Source: JACJWR01 sp963842975 (GTDB lineage: Bacteria > Actinomycetota > Actinomycetes > S36-B12 > UBA10799). From it: a stretch of DNA of 64,000 nt. The position numbers and the translations under genes were made by a program. A model generated the notes under the pieces. The model made no database searches. It worked only from the letters and a program-made list of their open reading frames with translations, and had not been told where the DNA came from. The stretch lies in NCBI GenBank assembly GCA_963842975.1, contig CAWJIH010000004.1, positions 1 to 64,000 on the forward strand. The letters run 5' to 3'. Positions 25,301 through 32,716 of the stretch are shown here, piece by piece. The stretch's first letter is position 1. Each line of letters opens with the position of its first letter.

Positions 25301-26017
25301 TTAGGCCCCGACGGAAGCGGGGCTTTGGTTGGCCTGTGGCTGATTCGGTTGGTGGTCGGTGATCCGGGCAGCAGAGATGGCCCGCGCCACCAGTGGTAAC
25401 GAGTCAAGTATTTGTGCCCGCTCTGTTCCACTGAGATGAGTGAGTCCCGCACGATCGCTGGTCGGATCGTCGGCTGGCGCGATCCCCCCGACCAGCACCA
25501 TCCCAATGAGGTTGGATCCATCACGAACGAAAGCGCGGGCGCACTCGAAGCCAAACTGGCCGCGGCGAAACCTCGGGGCGAGGTCGGTGTCGGAAGCCAA
25601 GTCGCGCCACTCGTCCAGGCACCGCTGCAAGGTGTCATCGCCTTCGGTAGCCAGCGCGAACCCGGGGCAGGGGTTGACGATCGGCGTCACGGGGGCGCCA
25701 GACATGTCGGTGACGACCATCATCACGTCGAGCAGGTTGGATGCCACTTCGATTGCGGCAGTAGCGGCGGCTGGGTCGATCTGCGGGCCCACGCCTTTCG
25801 GGGCCGTGGACGTTGGGTAACGGTCGGCGCCGGATTCGGTTGGCGACACCAACGTCTGGATGTCGCTGGCTGGGAAGCGCAATTGGCGACCCACCCGGAT
25901 CGAGGGCAGTCTGCCGTCGGCAGCCATGCGGTAAATGGTTGAGCGGTCAATATGCAGGAGTTCCTGCACTTGTCGCACAGTCAGCAGGCGAGGTGTCCCA
26001 AGTGCCTCCGTCTGCAT
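25301..26017 (-). CDS. Excisionase-type HTH fused to a PocR-like sensor domain
   Basis: 238-residue regulator. Residues about 11-55 (LLTVRQVQELLHIDRSTIYR, then GRLPSIRVGRQLRFP) are a MerR-like/excisionase HTH. Residues about 85-215 resemble the PocR sensory domain and contain Cys in NPCPGFA, LQRCLDEW and GFECARAF, arranged as in domains that bind ligands or metals. As first gene of the operon, 16 nt before the SQR start, it probably senses sulfur or redox state and controls the operon (inference). ATG 26017 has TACGCT ending 7 nt upstream and a DosR-type box beyond it. Confidence 0.8.
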   Translation of the reverse strand: MQTEALGTPRLLTVRQVQELLHIDRSTIYRMAADGRLPSIRVGRQLRFPASDIQTLVSPTESGADRYPTSTAPKGVGPQIDPAAATAAIEVASNLLDVMMVVTDMSGAPVTPIVNPCPGFALATEGDDTLQRCLDEWRDLASDTDLAPRFRRGQFGFECARAFVRDGSNLIGMVLVGGIAPADDPTSDRAGLTHLSGTERAQILDSLPLVARAISAARITDHQPNQPQANQSPASVGA

Positions 26018-26024
26018 ACACAGC

Positions 26025-26030
26025 AGCGTA
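26025..26030 (-). promoter_or_regulatory. -10 element TACGCT of the SQR operon
   Basis: TACGCT ends 7 nt before ATG 26017; leaderless-type spacing. Its -35 region is occupied by the DosR-type palindrome. Confidence 0.6.
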
Positions 26031-26050
26031 TGCCCACTCCTGCAACAAAT

Positions 26051-26070
26051 GTAGGGACTAAAGTCCCTAC
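26051..26070. promoter_or_regulatory. DosR/DevR-type box upstream of the SQR operon
   Basis: A perfect palindrome, GTAGGGACT then AA then AGTCCCTAC. Its central 14 bases GGGACTAAAGTCCC match the invariant core of the mycobacterial DosR dormancy box (GGGACTWWAGTCCC). Its centre is 43.5 bp upstream of the predicted start of the leaderless transcript, the usual place for an activating DosR site overlapping the -35. No dosR gene is in the window. Confidence 0.72.
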
Positions 26071-26140
26071 TTGATTGGCCACGTGGCTCACTCGTGGTGA
26101 ACGTTCGGGCCAGGGTGCACGCAGGGGGACTAGTCGCACC

Positions 26141-26166
26141 AGCCCATACCCCCCTGGGTATGGGCT
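26141..26166. promoter_or_regulatory. CsoR-family-like operator over the CPVCNK gene promoter
   Basis: Perfect 11-bp arms AGCCCATACCC (26141-26151) and GGGTATGGGCT (26156-26166) with a CCCT spacer. The C-tract/G-tract centre flanked by AT resembles operators of the CsoR/CstR/RcnR repressor family (TACCCC...GGGTA). It ends on the first base of the -10 hexamer, so occupancy would block transcription. Confidence 0.65.
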
Positions 26167-26171
26167 ATCAT
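26166..26171 (+). promoter_or_regulatory. -10 element TATCAT of the CPVCNK gene
   Basis: TATCAT ends 7 nt before ATG 26179; leaderless-type spacing. It abuts the CsoR-like operator. Confidence 0.6.
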
Positions 26172-26178
26172 TCTGCAC

Positions 26179-26820
26179 ATGTGCCCTCTTTCCGCGCTGT
26201 TGACCTGGCGACCCCGGCGGTGGATTGCCGCCATTCTCGGCGGACTCGCTTCGTTCCTGATCCTGGGCGCAAGCACTGCGGTGATCGCGAATCCGGTGTT
26301 CGGCCGCTCAATTGCCCCGACCGACTGGGCGATGGAGGTGCTGGTGATCACCAGCGTCCTCAGCGGGTTGCTGTTCGCTACTTATGTGCGCAATGAGTCA
26401 CTAGCGGCAAGCGGAGCCGCCGCGTCACTCGAGAAGGCCGACAAGGGCAGCCGGATCGGCACTGCAGGTGGCCTGCTGGCCTACCTGGCAATCGGTTGCC
26501 CGGTGTGTAACAAGATCGTGCTGATCGCACTTGGATCCACTGGGGCTGTCCAGTTTTTCGCCCCGATCCAGCCTTATCTGGGGGCAGTCGGCATTGGTCT
26601 GCTCGCCTTCGCGCTGCTGTTTCGGCTCAACCGGGAGTCCAGTTGCGGGATTCCCTCAGGCCAATCCGGGACCGCAGGCCTCGCCGACGAGCAAGGCCCG
26701 GAGTCGGTTGCCGCCGGTTTGCCGCAGCGCCCCATGAGCCTGACCGAACTCCAGGCGGGCGCTCACTCGAAGGGTTCTGGATCCCCCGCGCCGACCCGTA
26801 CCACGTCCGGGAATCCGTGA
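26179..26820 (+). CDS. Membrane protein with CPVCNK thiol motif
   Basis: 213-residue protein with about four transmembrane helices in the first 150 residues. The third begins YLAIGCPVCNKIVLIALGS, a CxxC pair at the membrane edge, followed by FFAPIQPYLG. A Ser/Gly/Pro-rich tail of about 60 residues follows. I recall similar unnamed actinobacterial membrane proteins but no proven function; the CxxC suggests thiol-disulfide or metal chemistry. Its CsoR-like operator and its place divergent from the SQR operon suggest copper or persulfide response (inference). The last 58 bp overlap yciO on the other strand. Confidence 0.72.
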   Translation: MCPLSALLTWRPRRWIAAILGGLASFLILGASTAVIANPVFGRSIAPTDWAMEVLVITSVLSGLLFATYVRNESLAASGAAASLEKADKGSRIGTAGGLLAYLAIGCPVCNKIVLIALGSTGAVQFFAPIQPYLGAVGIGLLAFALLFRLNRESSCGIPSGQSGTAGLADEQGPESVAAGLPQRPMSLTELQAGAHSKGSGSPAPTRTTSGNP

Positions 26821-27383
26821 GACCAGTCGATCACAGTGGTGGGTTCGGTCCCACATTCGCCGGAATCGATCACCGCATCGACGGCGGCGTCGAGTTCCTC
26901 CTTCACCATCCATCCCTCAAGCATCGGGATCTCCTCCCCTGGCAACAGCAGGGTGGACGAGACCAGCGGTTCGCCTAGCTCGGTCACCAGGGCTTGCGCC
27001 ACTCGGTGATCCGGGATCCGCACGCCCACGGTCTTCTTCTTCGTGTGAGCGGTGCGGCGCGGCACCTCTTTTGTGGCCGGCAGGATGAACGTGTACGGGC
27101 CGGGGGTGGAGGCCTTCACCGCCCGGAACATCGCATTGTCCATCCGCACGAATTGACCAACTTGCTCCAAGTCCGCACACACCAGGGTGTAGTGGTGGGA
27201 TTCGTCGAGTTTGCGAATCGCCCGAATCCGTTCGACCGCGGCCTGGTTGCCCAACCGCGCCCCGAGGGCGTAACACGAATCAGTCGGGTAGGCGATCAAG
27301 GCGTCCTTGCGGAGCATCTCCGCGATCTGGGAGATCAACCTCGGTTGCGGGTTGACCGGATGCACATCGAAGTAGCGGGCCAT
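26763..27383 (-). CDS. YciO/Sua5/YrdC-family protein
   Basis: 206-residue protein of the YrdC fold that binds dsRNA/tRNA in relatives. MLRKDALIAYPTDSCYALGARLGN is the conserved N-terminal block, followed by RIRAIRKLDESHHYTLVCADLEQ and TPGPYTFILPATKEVPRR. The family separates into threonylcarbamoyl-AMP synthases and the YciO subgroup; this one looks YciO-like, whose tRNA-modification activity is uncertain. TACGCT 6 nt before ATG 27383 suggests its own promoter despite lying 31 bp after the DUF3097 gene. Confidence 0.85.
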   Translation of the reverse strand: MARYFDVHPVNPQPRLISQIAEMLRKDALIAYPTDSCYALGARLGNQAAVERIRAIRKLDESHHYTLVCADLEQVGQFVRMDNAMFRAVKASTPGPYTFILPATKEVPRRTAHTKKKTVGVRIPDHRVAQALVTELGEPLVSSTLLLPGEEIPMLEGWMVKEELDAAVDAVIDSGECGTEPTTVIDWSHGFPDVVRVGAGDPEPFE

Positions 27384-27389
27384 GGGATC

Positions 27390-27395
27390 AGCGTA
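27390..27395 (-). promoter_or_regulatory. -10 element TACGCT of the yciO-like gene
   Basis: TACGCT ends 6 nt before ATG 27383; leaderless-type spacing. Confidence 0.5.
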
Positions 27396-27414
27396 GAACG
27401 CCGGTGGCCGGACG

Positions 27415-28257
27415 TCATCGGCTCTCTGGCGAGGTGACGAAGTCGATCAGTTGCTCAACTCGGCCAAGCAACGCTGGCTCGAGGTCGGCGTAGCTGTTCA
27501 CCGCGGCCAGGATCCGCTGCCAGGAATCGCGTTCGGAACCCTCCCAGCCCAGGGCGTCCATGACGCCACGCTTCCACGGCAGCCCGCGGGGGACCTCGGG
27601 CCAGGACTCAATGCCGACCGCAACGGGCTTCACGGCTGCCCAGATATCCACAAATGGGTGTCCCGCCACCTCGACATCAGGTGCAAACCGCGCGGTCACC
27701 TCAGTTGCGATGCGACTCTCTTTGGACCCGGGCACCAGGTGATCCAGCAGCACCCCCACCCGACGTCCCGGACCGGGGGAGAAGTCGGTGAGTAGCCCCG
27801 CCAGGTCGTCTGCGCCATGCAGCGGTTCGACCACGACCCCTTCCACCCGTAGGTCGTGGCCCCACACGCGCTCGACTAACTCGGCGTCGTGGAGTCCTTC
27901 CACCCAGATCCGACTGCCCCGAGCCACTCGTGCCTGGGCGCCTTCCACGTAGCGGGACCCCGATGCGGAGCGCCGTGGTGCGGCTCGCTGGTCGGGTTGA
28001 GTCGGCGGGCGGACCAGTGTGGCCGGCTGGCCATCGATCAGGAACGCTGCCGGGGTCAACGGGAAGAGTCGCCGGGTGCCATGGCGATCCTCCAATGACG
28101 CGGCCCAGCCTGCCGAGGTCTTCTCGAGTGCCACCACCGCACCGCAATATCCAGTGGAAGCGCACTCCACCACCAGGCCGACCGTTGCCGCTACCTCAGG
28201 GGTGGAGCGGGTTCGCTGCGGAGTCGAAAGCACGTCGCGGCCGTATCTGTCATACAC
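27415..28257 (-). CDS. DUF3097-family protein
   Basis: 280-residue soluble protein of the actinobacterial family DUF3097. Recognisable blocks are YDRYGRDVLS at the N-terminus, GLVVECASTGYCGAVVALEK, SRIWVEGLHDAELVERVWGHDL (a toprim-like segment), VGVLLDHLVPGSKES and GHPFVDIWAAVKP. Function is unknown. GTG 28257 is chosen because family members begin close to YGRDVL; the frame can be read from a TTG at 28302. Confidence 0.8.
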   Translation of the reverse strand: MYDRYGRDVLSTPQRTRSTPEVAATVGLVVECASTGYCGAVVALEKTSAGWAASLEDRHGTRRLFPLTPAAFLIDGQPATLVRPPTQPDQRAAPRRSASGSRYVEGAQARVARGSRIWVEGLHDAELVERVWGHDLRVEGVVVEPLHGADDLAGLLTDFSPGPGRRVGVLLDHLVPGSKESRIATEVTARFAPDVEVAGHPFVDIWAAVKPVAVGIESWPEVPRGLPWKRGVMDALGWEGSERDSWQRILAAVNSYADLEPALLGRVEQLIDFVTSPESR

Positions 28258-28565
28258 GCCCGCCAGCCTGCCATAGGCCTGAAGCCGGGGCGTTTCAGGC
28301 AATCACCGAACGGCCCAACTCCGATGTGGTGCAGATCACATCCTCGAGTCGAAAATTCTTGGATTGGCTGGAACAATGCCCTAGTCAGCTCCGTTGCACT
28401 AACGTACCTTGCGTCAGATCGACTCAACCTTCTTGGGTTCACGGTGAAATTCCGTTTCCCAAGCGCGGTCGAACGTGATTCGATGAGGCAAGCGAGCAAC
28501 TCAAGACAACCCAATTCACCAATCCGGCTGCACGAGCAGCCGATCAGCACAGGAGGAATCCACAC
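28258..28565 (+). promoter_or_regulatory. Intergenic region controlling dnaK
   Basis: About 300 bp without a gene, between the divergent DUF3097 gene and dnaK. It holds an HAIR-like HspR operator (28408-28428), possible -10 TACCTT (28405-28410) overlapping it, and a long leader ending in AGGAGG 8 nt before the dnaK ATG. Nothing else recognisable was seen. Confidence 0.55.
28408..28428. promoter_or_regulatory. HAIR-like HspR operator
   Basis: CTTGCGT, seven bases, then ACTCAAC; the HspR inverted repeat is CTTGAGT-N7-ACTCAAG, so 12 of 14 positions match. HspR is encoded in the operon this site precedes, which gives the known feedback loop in which DnaK helps HspR repress its own operon. Confidence 0.75.
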
Positions 28566-30419
28566 ATGGCACGAGCAGTCGGTATCGACCTCGGCACCAC
28601 CAACTCTGTTGTCGCTGTCCTGGAAGGCGGCGACCCGACGGTCATCCCGAACGCAGAAGGCGCCCGCACCACCCCCAGCATCGTCGCTTTCGCCAAGAAC
28701 GGCGAGGTGCTCGTGGGTGAGGTCGCCAAGCGGCAGGCGGTCACCAACGTCGACCGCACGATCAGGTCCGTCAAGCGCCACATCGGCACCAACTGGTCTG
28801 TGGACATCGACGGTAAGAAGTACACCCCGCAGGAGATCAGCGCCCGCATCTTGGGCAAGCTCAAGGCCGACGCTGAGGCCTACCTCGGCGACAAGGTGAG
28901 CGACGCCGTCATCACCGTTCCGGCGTACTTCAGCGACGCGCAGCGTCAGGCCACCAAGGAGGCCGGTGAGATCGCCGGACTCAACGTCAAGCGCATCATC
29001 AACGAGCCCACCGCCGCTGCACTGGCTTACGGGCTGGACCGCGGCGACAAAGAAGAGACGATCCTGGTGTTCGACCTCGGTGGCGGGACGTTCGACGTCT
29101 CATTGCTGGAGATCGGCGAGGGCGTCGTGGAGGTCAAGGCCACCAGTGGCGACAACAACCTCGGTGGTGACGACTGGGATCAACGCGTCGTCGACACCCT
29201 GGTGAAGAACTTCAAAAACGCCCACGGCGTGGACCTGAGCAAGGACAAGATGGCCATGCAGCGGCTGCGCGAGGCGGCTGAGAAGGCAAAGATCGAGCTC
29301 TCATCCTCCGCCCAGACCACCATCAACCTCCCCTACATCACGGCCAGTGCCGAAGGCCCGCTGCACCTCGACGAGTCCCTCACCCGGGCGCAGTTCGAGC
29401 AGCTCACCTCAGACCTGCTGGACCGCTGCAAGGCGCCGTTCCACTCGGTCATCAAAGACGCCGGCATCAACCTTTCCGACATCGACCACGTGGTGCTGGT
29501 CGGAGGTTCCACCCGGATGCCCGCAGTGGGCAACTTGGTCAAGGAGATGACCGGTGGCAAGGAGCCGAACAAGGGTGTGAACCCGGATGAGGTTGTGGCG
29601 ATCGGCGCCAGCTTGCAGGCCGGCGTGCTGTCCGGAGAGGTCAAGGATGTCCTGCTGCTCGACGTGACCCCGCTGAGCCTGGGCATCGAGACCAAGGGCG
29701 GCGTGATGACCAAACTCATTGAGCGCAACACCACCATCCCCACCAAGCGCAGCGAGACCTTCACCACGGCCGAAGACAACCAGCCGAGCGTGCAGATTCA
29801 GGTGTACCAGGGCGAGCGCGAGATGGCCGCCTACAACAAGAAGCTCGGCACCTTCGAACTCACCGGAATCCTGCCTGCGCCGCGTGGAGTGCCGCAAATC
29901 GAAGTGACCTTCGACATCGACGCAAACGGCATCGTGCACGTTTCTGCCAAGGACCTCGGTACCGGCAAGGAGCAGTCGATGACGATTTCCGGCGGATCTT
30001 CGCTGCCGAAGGACGACATCGAGCGGATGATGCGCGAGGCCGAAGAGCACGCGGAAGAAGACCGCATGCGGCGCGAAGAGGTCGACGTCCGCAACGCTGC
30101 GGAGTCCGCGGTCTACGGCACTGAGAAGTTCCTCAACGAGAACGGCGACAAGTTGCCGTCGACCAACAAGGACGAAGTTCAGGGTGCCCTCGACGAGTTG
30201 AAGTCCGCTATCGAAGGCAACGATGTGGATCGCATGAAGTCCGCCTCCGAGCGCCTCGCCCAGGTGAGCCAGGCTGCTGGGGCCGCGATCTACGCCGCCG
30301 CGCAGGCTGCCAGTTCCGGCGATGCCGGGTCAGCTGATGGCGGATCAGCTTCCGAAGACGCGAACAGCGACGACGATGTTGTGGACGCCGAGATCGTGGA
30401 CGAGGACGAGAAGAAGTGA
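28566..30419 (+). CDS. dnaK: Chaperone DnaK (Hsp70)
   Basis: 617-residue Hsp70. The N-terminal ATPase shows VGIDLGTTNSVVAVLEGG, VITVPAYFSDAQRQATKEA, RIINEPTAAALAYGLD and VLVGGSTRMPAV. The substrate-binding part follows (DVTPLSLGIETKGGVMTKLI), with a helical lid and an acidic C-terminus. It is the first gene of dnaK-grpE-dnaJ-hspR-clpB, with AGGAGG before the ATG. The stop overlaps the grpE start (GTGA). Confidence 0.98.
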   Translation: MARAVGIDLGTTNSVVAVLEGGDPTVIPNAEGARTTPSIVAFAKNGEVLVGEVAKRQAVTNVDRTIRSVKRHIGTNWSVDIDGKKYTPQEISARILGKLKADAEAYLGDKVSDAVITVPAYFSDAQRQATKEAGEIAGLNVKRIINEPTAAALAYGLDRGDKEETILVFDLGGGTFDVSLLEIGEGVVEVKATSGDNNLGGDDWDQRVVDTLVKNFKNAHGVDLSKDKMAMQRLREAAEKAKIELSSSAQTTINLPYITASAEGPLHLDESLTRAQFEQLTSDLLDRCKAPFHSVIKDAGINLSDIDHVVLVGGSTRMPAVGNLVKEMTGGKEPNKGVNPDEVVAIGASLQAGVLSGEVKDVLLLDVTPLSLGIETKGGVMTKLIERNTTIPTKRSETFTTAEDNQPSVQIQVYQGEREMAAYNKKLGTFELTGILPAPRGVPQIEVTFDIDANGIVHVSAKDLGTGKEQSMTISGGSSLPKDDIERMMREAEEHAEEDRMRREEVDVRNAAESAVYGTEKFLNENGDKLPSTNKDEVQGALDELKSAIEGNDVDRMKSASERLAQVSQAAGAAIYAAAQAASSGDAGSADGGSASEDANSDDDVVDAEIVDEDEKK

Positions 30420-31078
30420 TTTCAGACCAGCACCCCGAGCACGGGGCTCACCCCGAAGACGAAGGTGTGCGGGTCACCGACCGGCGCCGGATCGACCCCG
30501 AAACAGGGGCGGTCCGGCCGCCGACGGGGGGCGCGTCGGGATCGGGCGCCGATCCGTCCCACGCCGCCGCCCCAGGTGACGGATCGAAGGAGGCGCCGCT
30601 GTCCTCGGACGCGGCCGATGCACTGGCTGAGGCAGAAGCCACAGTGGCCGGCGAGGAAGCTGCGATTGCCGAAGCCAGAGTCGTCGAGCTCACCACAGAT
30701 CTGCAGCGTTTGGCCGCGGAGTACAAGAACTATCGCGACCGAGTGCAACGTGAACTGGGCGAAGCGACGAACCGCGGCCGGATGGACGTGGTCAACGAGT
30801 TGATCCCGACGCTGGACGACCTCGACCGGGCAGCCGAGCACGGTGACCTTGCAGGTCCGGTGAAGGCGTTGGCCGACAATCTGGCTGCAGCACTTGGTCG
30901 ACTCGGTGTGGAACGGTTTGGAACACCTGGGGAGCCGTTCGACCCGATGATCCATGAGGCCATGACCCACGCCGAAGGCGAAGGCCTCGAGGGACCCACG
31001 GTCACCGCGGTCTACCAGCCCGGCTACATGATGGGTGAACGAGTCATCCGAGCGGCCCGGGTGGCTGTTGCCGAATGA
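30416..31078 (+). CDS. grpE: Nucleotide exchange factor GrpE
   Basis: 220-residue co-chaperone that releases ADP from DnaK. The first 85 or so residues are disordered and charged. A long helix (LTTDLQRLAAEYKNYRDRVQ) and the beta domain (FGTPGEPFDPMIHEAM, VYQPGYMMGERVIRAARVAV) follow as in GrpE. GTG 30416 lies in the dnaK stop codon. Confidence 0.95.
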   Translation: MISDQHPEHGAHPEDEGVRVTDRRRIDPETGAVRPPTGGASGSGADPSHAAAPGDGSKEAPLSSDAADALAEAEATVAGEEAAIAEARVVELTTDLQRLAAEYKNYRDRVQRELGEATNRGRMDVVNELIPTLDDLDRAAEHGDLAGPVKALADNLAAALGRLGVERFGTPGEPFDPMIHEAMTHAEGEGLEGPTVTAVYQPGYMMGERVIRAARVAVAE

Positions 31079-31109
31079 CAACTGAGAACACACGGTAGGG
31101 AGGTACGCC

Positions 31110-32294
31110 ATGTCGCAAGCCGATTGGCTGGACAAGGACTACTACAAGATCCTTGGCGTCTCCAAGACTGCGGATTCCGCCGAGATCAAGAAGGCGTATC
31201 GCAAACTGGCCCGCGAACTGCACCCGGACACCAACCCGGATCCCAAAGCGGAAGACCGTTTCAAGGCAGTCAGCGAGGCGTACGACATCGTCGGTGATGC
31301 CGAGAAGCGCAAAGAGTACGACGAGTTTCGCAAGTTGGGCGGTTCCGGACGGTTCGGATTCCCCGGTGGTGGTCCAGGTGGGCCGTCACCGGGCGGATTC
31401 TCCACCGGCGACTTGGGCGACCTCTTCGGCAAGGCTGGATCAGCCGCCGGAGGTTTCTCGGATGTGTTCTCGGGACTCTTCAATCGCGGTGGCGGCACGG
31501 GACCGGGTACCCCTCGGACCCGTGCCCGGCGCGGCCAAGACATCGAGTCCGAGGTCAATATCTCGTTCACCGAGGCCTTGGACGGGGTGACGCTGCCGCT
31601 TCGTTTGGCCACCGAAGGCGCTTGCGGCACCTGCCACGGCACCGGCGCCAGGGCTGGCACCACGCCGAGGGTGTGCCCGACATGTGAGGGGACTGGCCAG
31701 CGGGCCCAAAACCTCGGTGGGTTTGCCTTCGCCGAGCCGTGCGACGAGTGCCTCGGACGAGGACTCGTCGTGGATGATCCGTGCCCGACCTGCTACGGCT
31801 CGGGCCGTGCCCAGAGCTCACGTACCGTGCACGCCCGGGTGCCCGCCGGTGTCAAGGACGGCCAACGGATCAAGCTCAAGGGCAAAGGTGGCCCGGGCGA
31901 ATCTGGCGGTCCCGACGGAGACCTCTACATCATGGTGCACGTCGATTCTCATCCTGTGTTCGCCCGCAACGGCGACAATCTCGAATTGACGGTGCCGGTG
32001 ACGTTCGACGAGGCGGCGTTGGGTGCCAACATCAAGGTGCCCATCCTGGGCGGTGGGCTAGTCACGTTGAAATTGCCCGCCGGAACGGCAAATGGCCGGA
32101 CCTTCCGGGTGCGCGGCAAAGGCGCCGCACGGCGAGACGGCACCAAGGGCGACATGTTGGTGACCGTCAAGGTGTCGGTGCCGGAGGAGTCGCAACTCAA
32201 CGACGCGGCCCGCTCTGCATTGGCCGCCTATCGGGACGCCACCGGAGCGCATGACCCTCGGTCAAATCTGATGGCGCGGGCTGGGGGTTCCTGA
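31110..32294 (+). CDS. dnaJ: Chaperone DnaJ (DnaJ1)
   Basis: 394-residue full-length Hsp40. The J domain begins DYYKILGVSKTADSAEIKKA and carries the HPD motif (ELHPDTNPD). A Gly/Phe/Ser-rich linker follows, then four zinc-finger repeats (CGTCHGTG, CPTCEGTG, CDECLGRG, CPTCYGSG) and the C-terminal peptide-binding domains. GGGAGG precedes ATG 31110. Its TGA overlaps the hspR ATG. Confidence 0.97.
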   Translation: MSQADWLDKDYYKILGVSKTADSAEIKKAYRKLARELHPDTNPDPKAEDRFKAVSEAYDIVGDAEKRKEYDEFRKLGGSGRFGFPGGGPGGPSPGGFSTGDLGDLFGKAGSAAGGFSDVFSGLFNRGGGTGPGTPRTRARRGQDIESEVNISFTEALDGVTLPLRLATEGACGTCHGTGARAGTTPRVCPTCEGTGQRAQNLGGFAFAEPCDECLGRGLVVDDPCPTCYGSGRAQSSRTVHARVPAGVKDGQRIKLKGKGGPGESGGPDGDLYIMVHVDSHPVFARNGDNLELTVPVTFDEAALGANIKVPILGGGLVTLKLPAGTANGRTFRVRGKGAARRDGTKGDMLVTVKVSVPEESQLNDAARSALAAYRDATGAHDPRSNLMARAGGS

Positions 32295-32641
32295 TGAGTC
32301 AAGCTCAGAACGACATGATTCCCGAGGACGCTCCCGTGTATGTCATCTCGGTGGCAGCGGAACTGGCTGGGTTGCATCCGCAAACCCTGCGGCAATACGA
32401 CCGGCTGGACATCGTGCGCCCGAGCCGAGCCGGCGGGAAGTACCGGCTCTACTCGATGCGAGACGTGCGCCGGTTGCGCCAAGTGCAAGAACTTGCCGGC
32501 GAAGGAATGAACCTCATCGGGATCAAGCGCGTGTTGGACCTGGAGGAGCGACTCGCCGAACTGGAAACGCGGCTTGCGCGCTACGAGGCTCGCGACTCAT
32601 CTACTGCGCTGGTGGTGTGGCGCCCGCCCCGACGCCGCTGA
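32294..32641 (+). CDS. hspR: Heat-shock repressor HspR (MerR family)
   Basis: 115-residue MerR-type repressor of the dnaK operon. The winged helix reads YVISVAAELAGLHPQTLRQY then DRLDIVRPSRAGGKYRLYS; a coiled coil (LDLEERLAELETRLARYEAR) and a basic tail complete it. It is expected to bind the HAIR site at 28408-28428. Translation is coupled to dnaJ (TGATG). Confidence 0.95.
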   Translation: MSQAQNDMIPEDAPVYVISVAAELAGLHPQTLRQYDRLDIVRPSRAGGKYRLYSMRDVRRLRQVQELAGEGMNLIGIKRVLDLEERLAELETRLARYEARDSSTALVVWRPPRRR

Positions 32642-32716
32642 GCGAACCAGTGCGGCGTCGGCGCTGGCGGGCCTGACCCGCAAACCAAACTTACGGATCA
32701 CAAAGGACTTTTCGAA

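Noticed and set aside
26125..26137. Second DosR-like motif GGGGACTAGTCGC near the first
   Set aside because: The half-sites abut instead of being separated by two A/T bases and the right arm is mismatched, so it does not fit the box.
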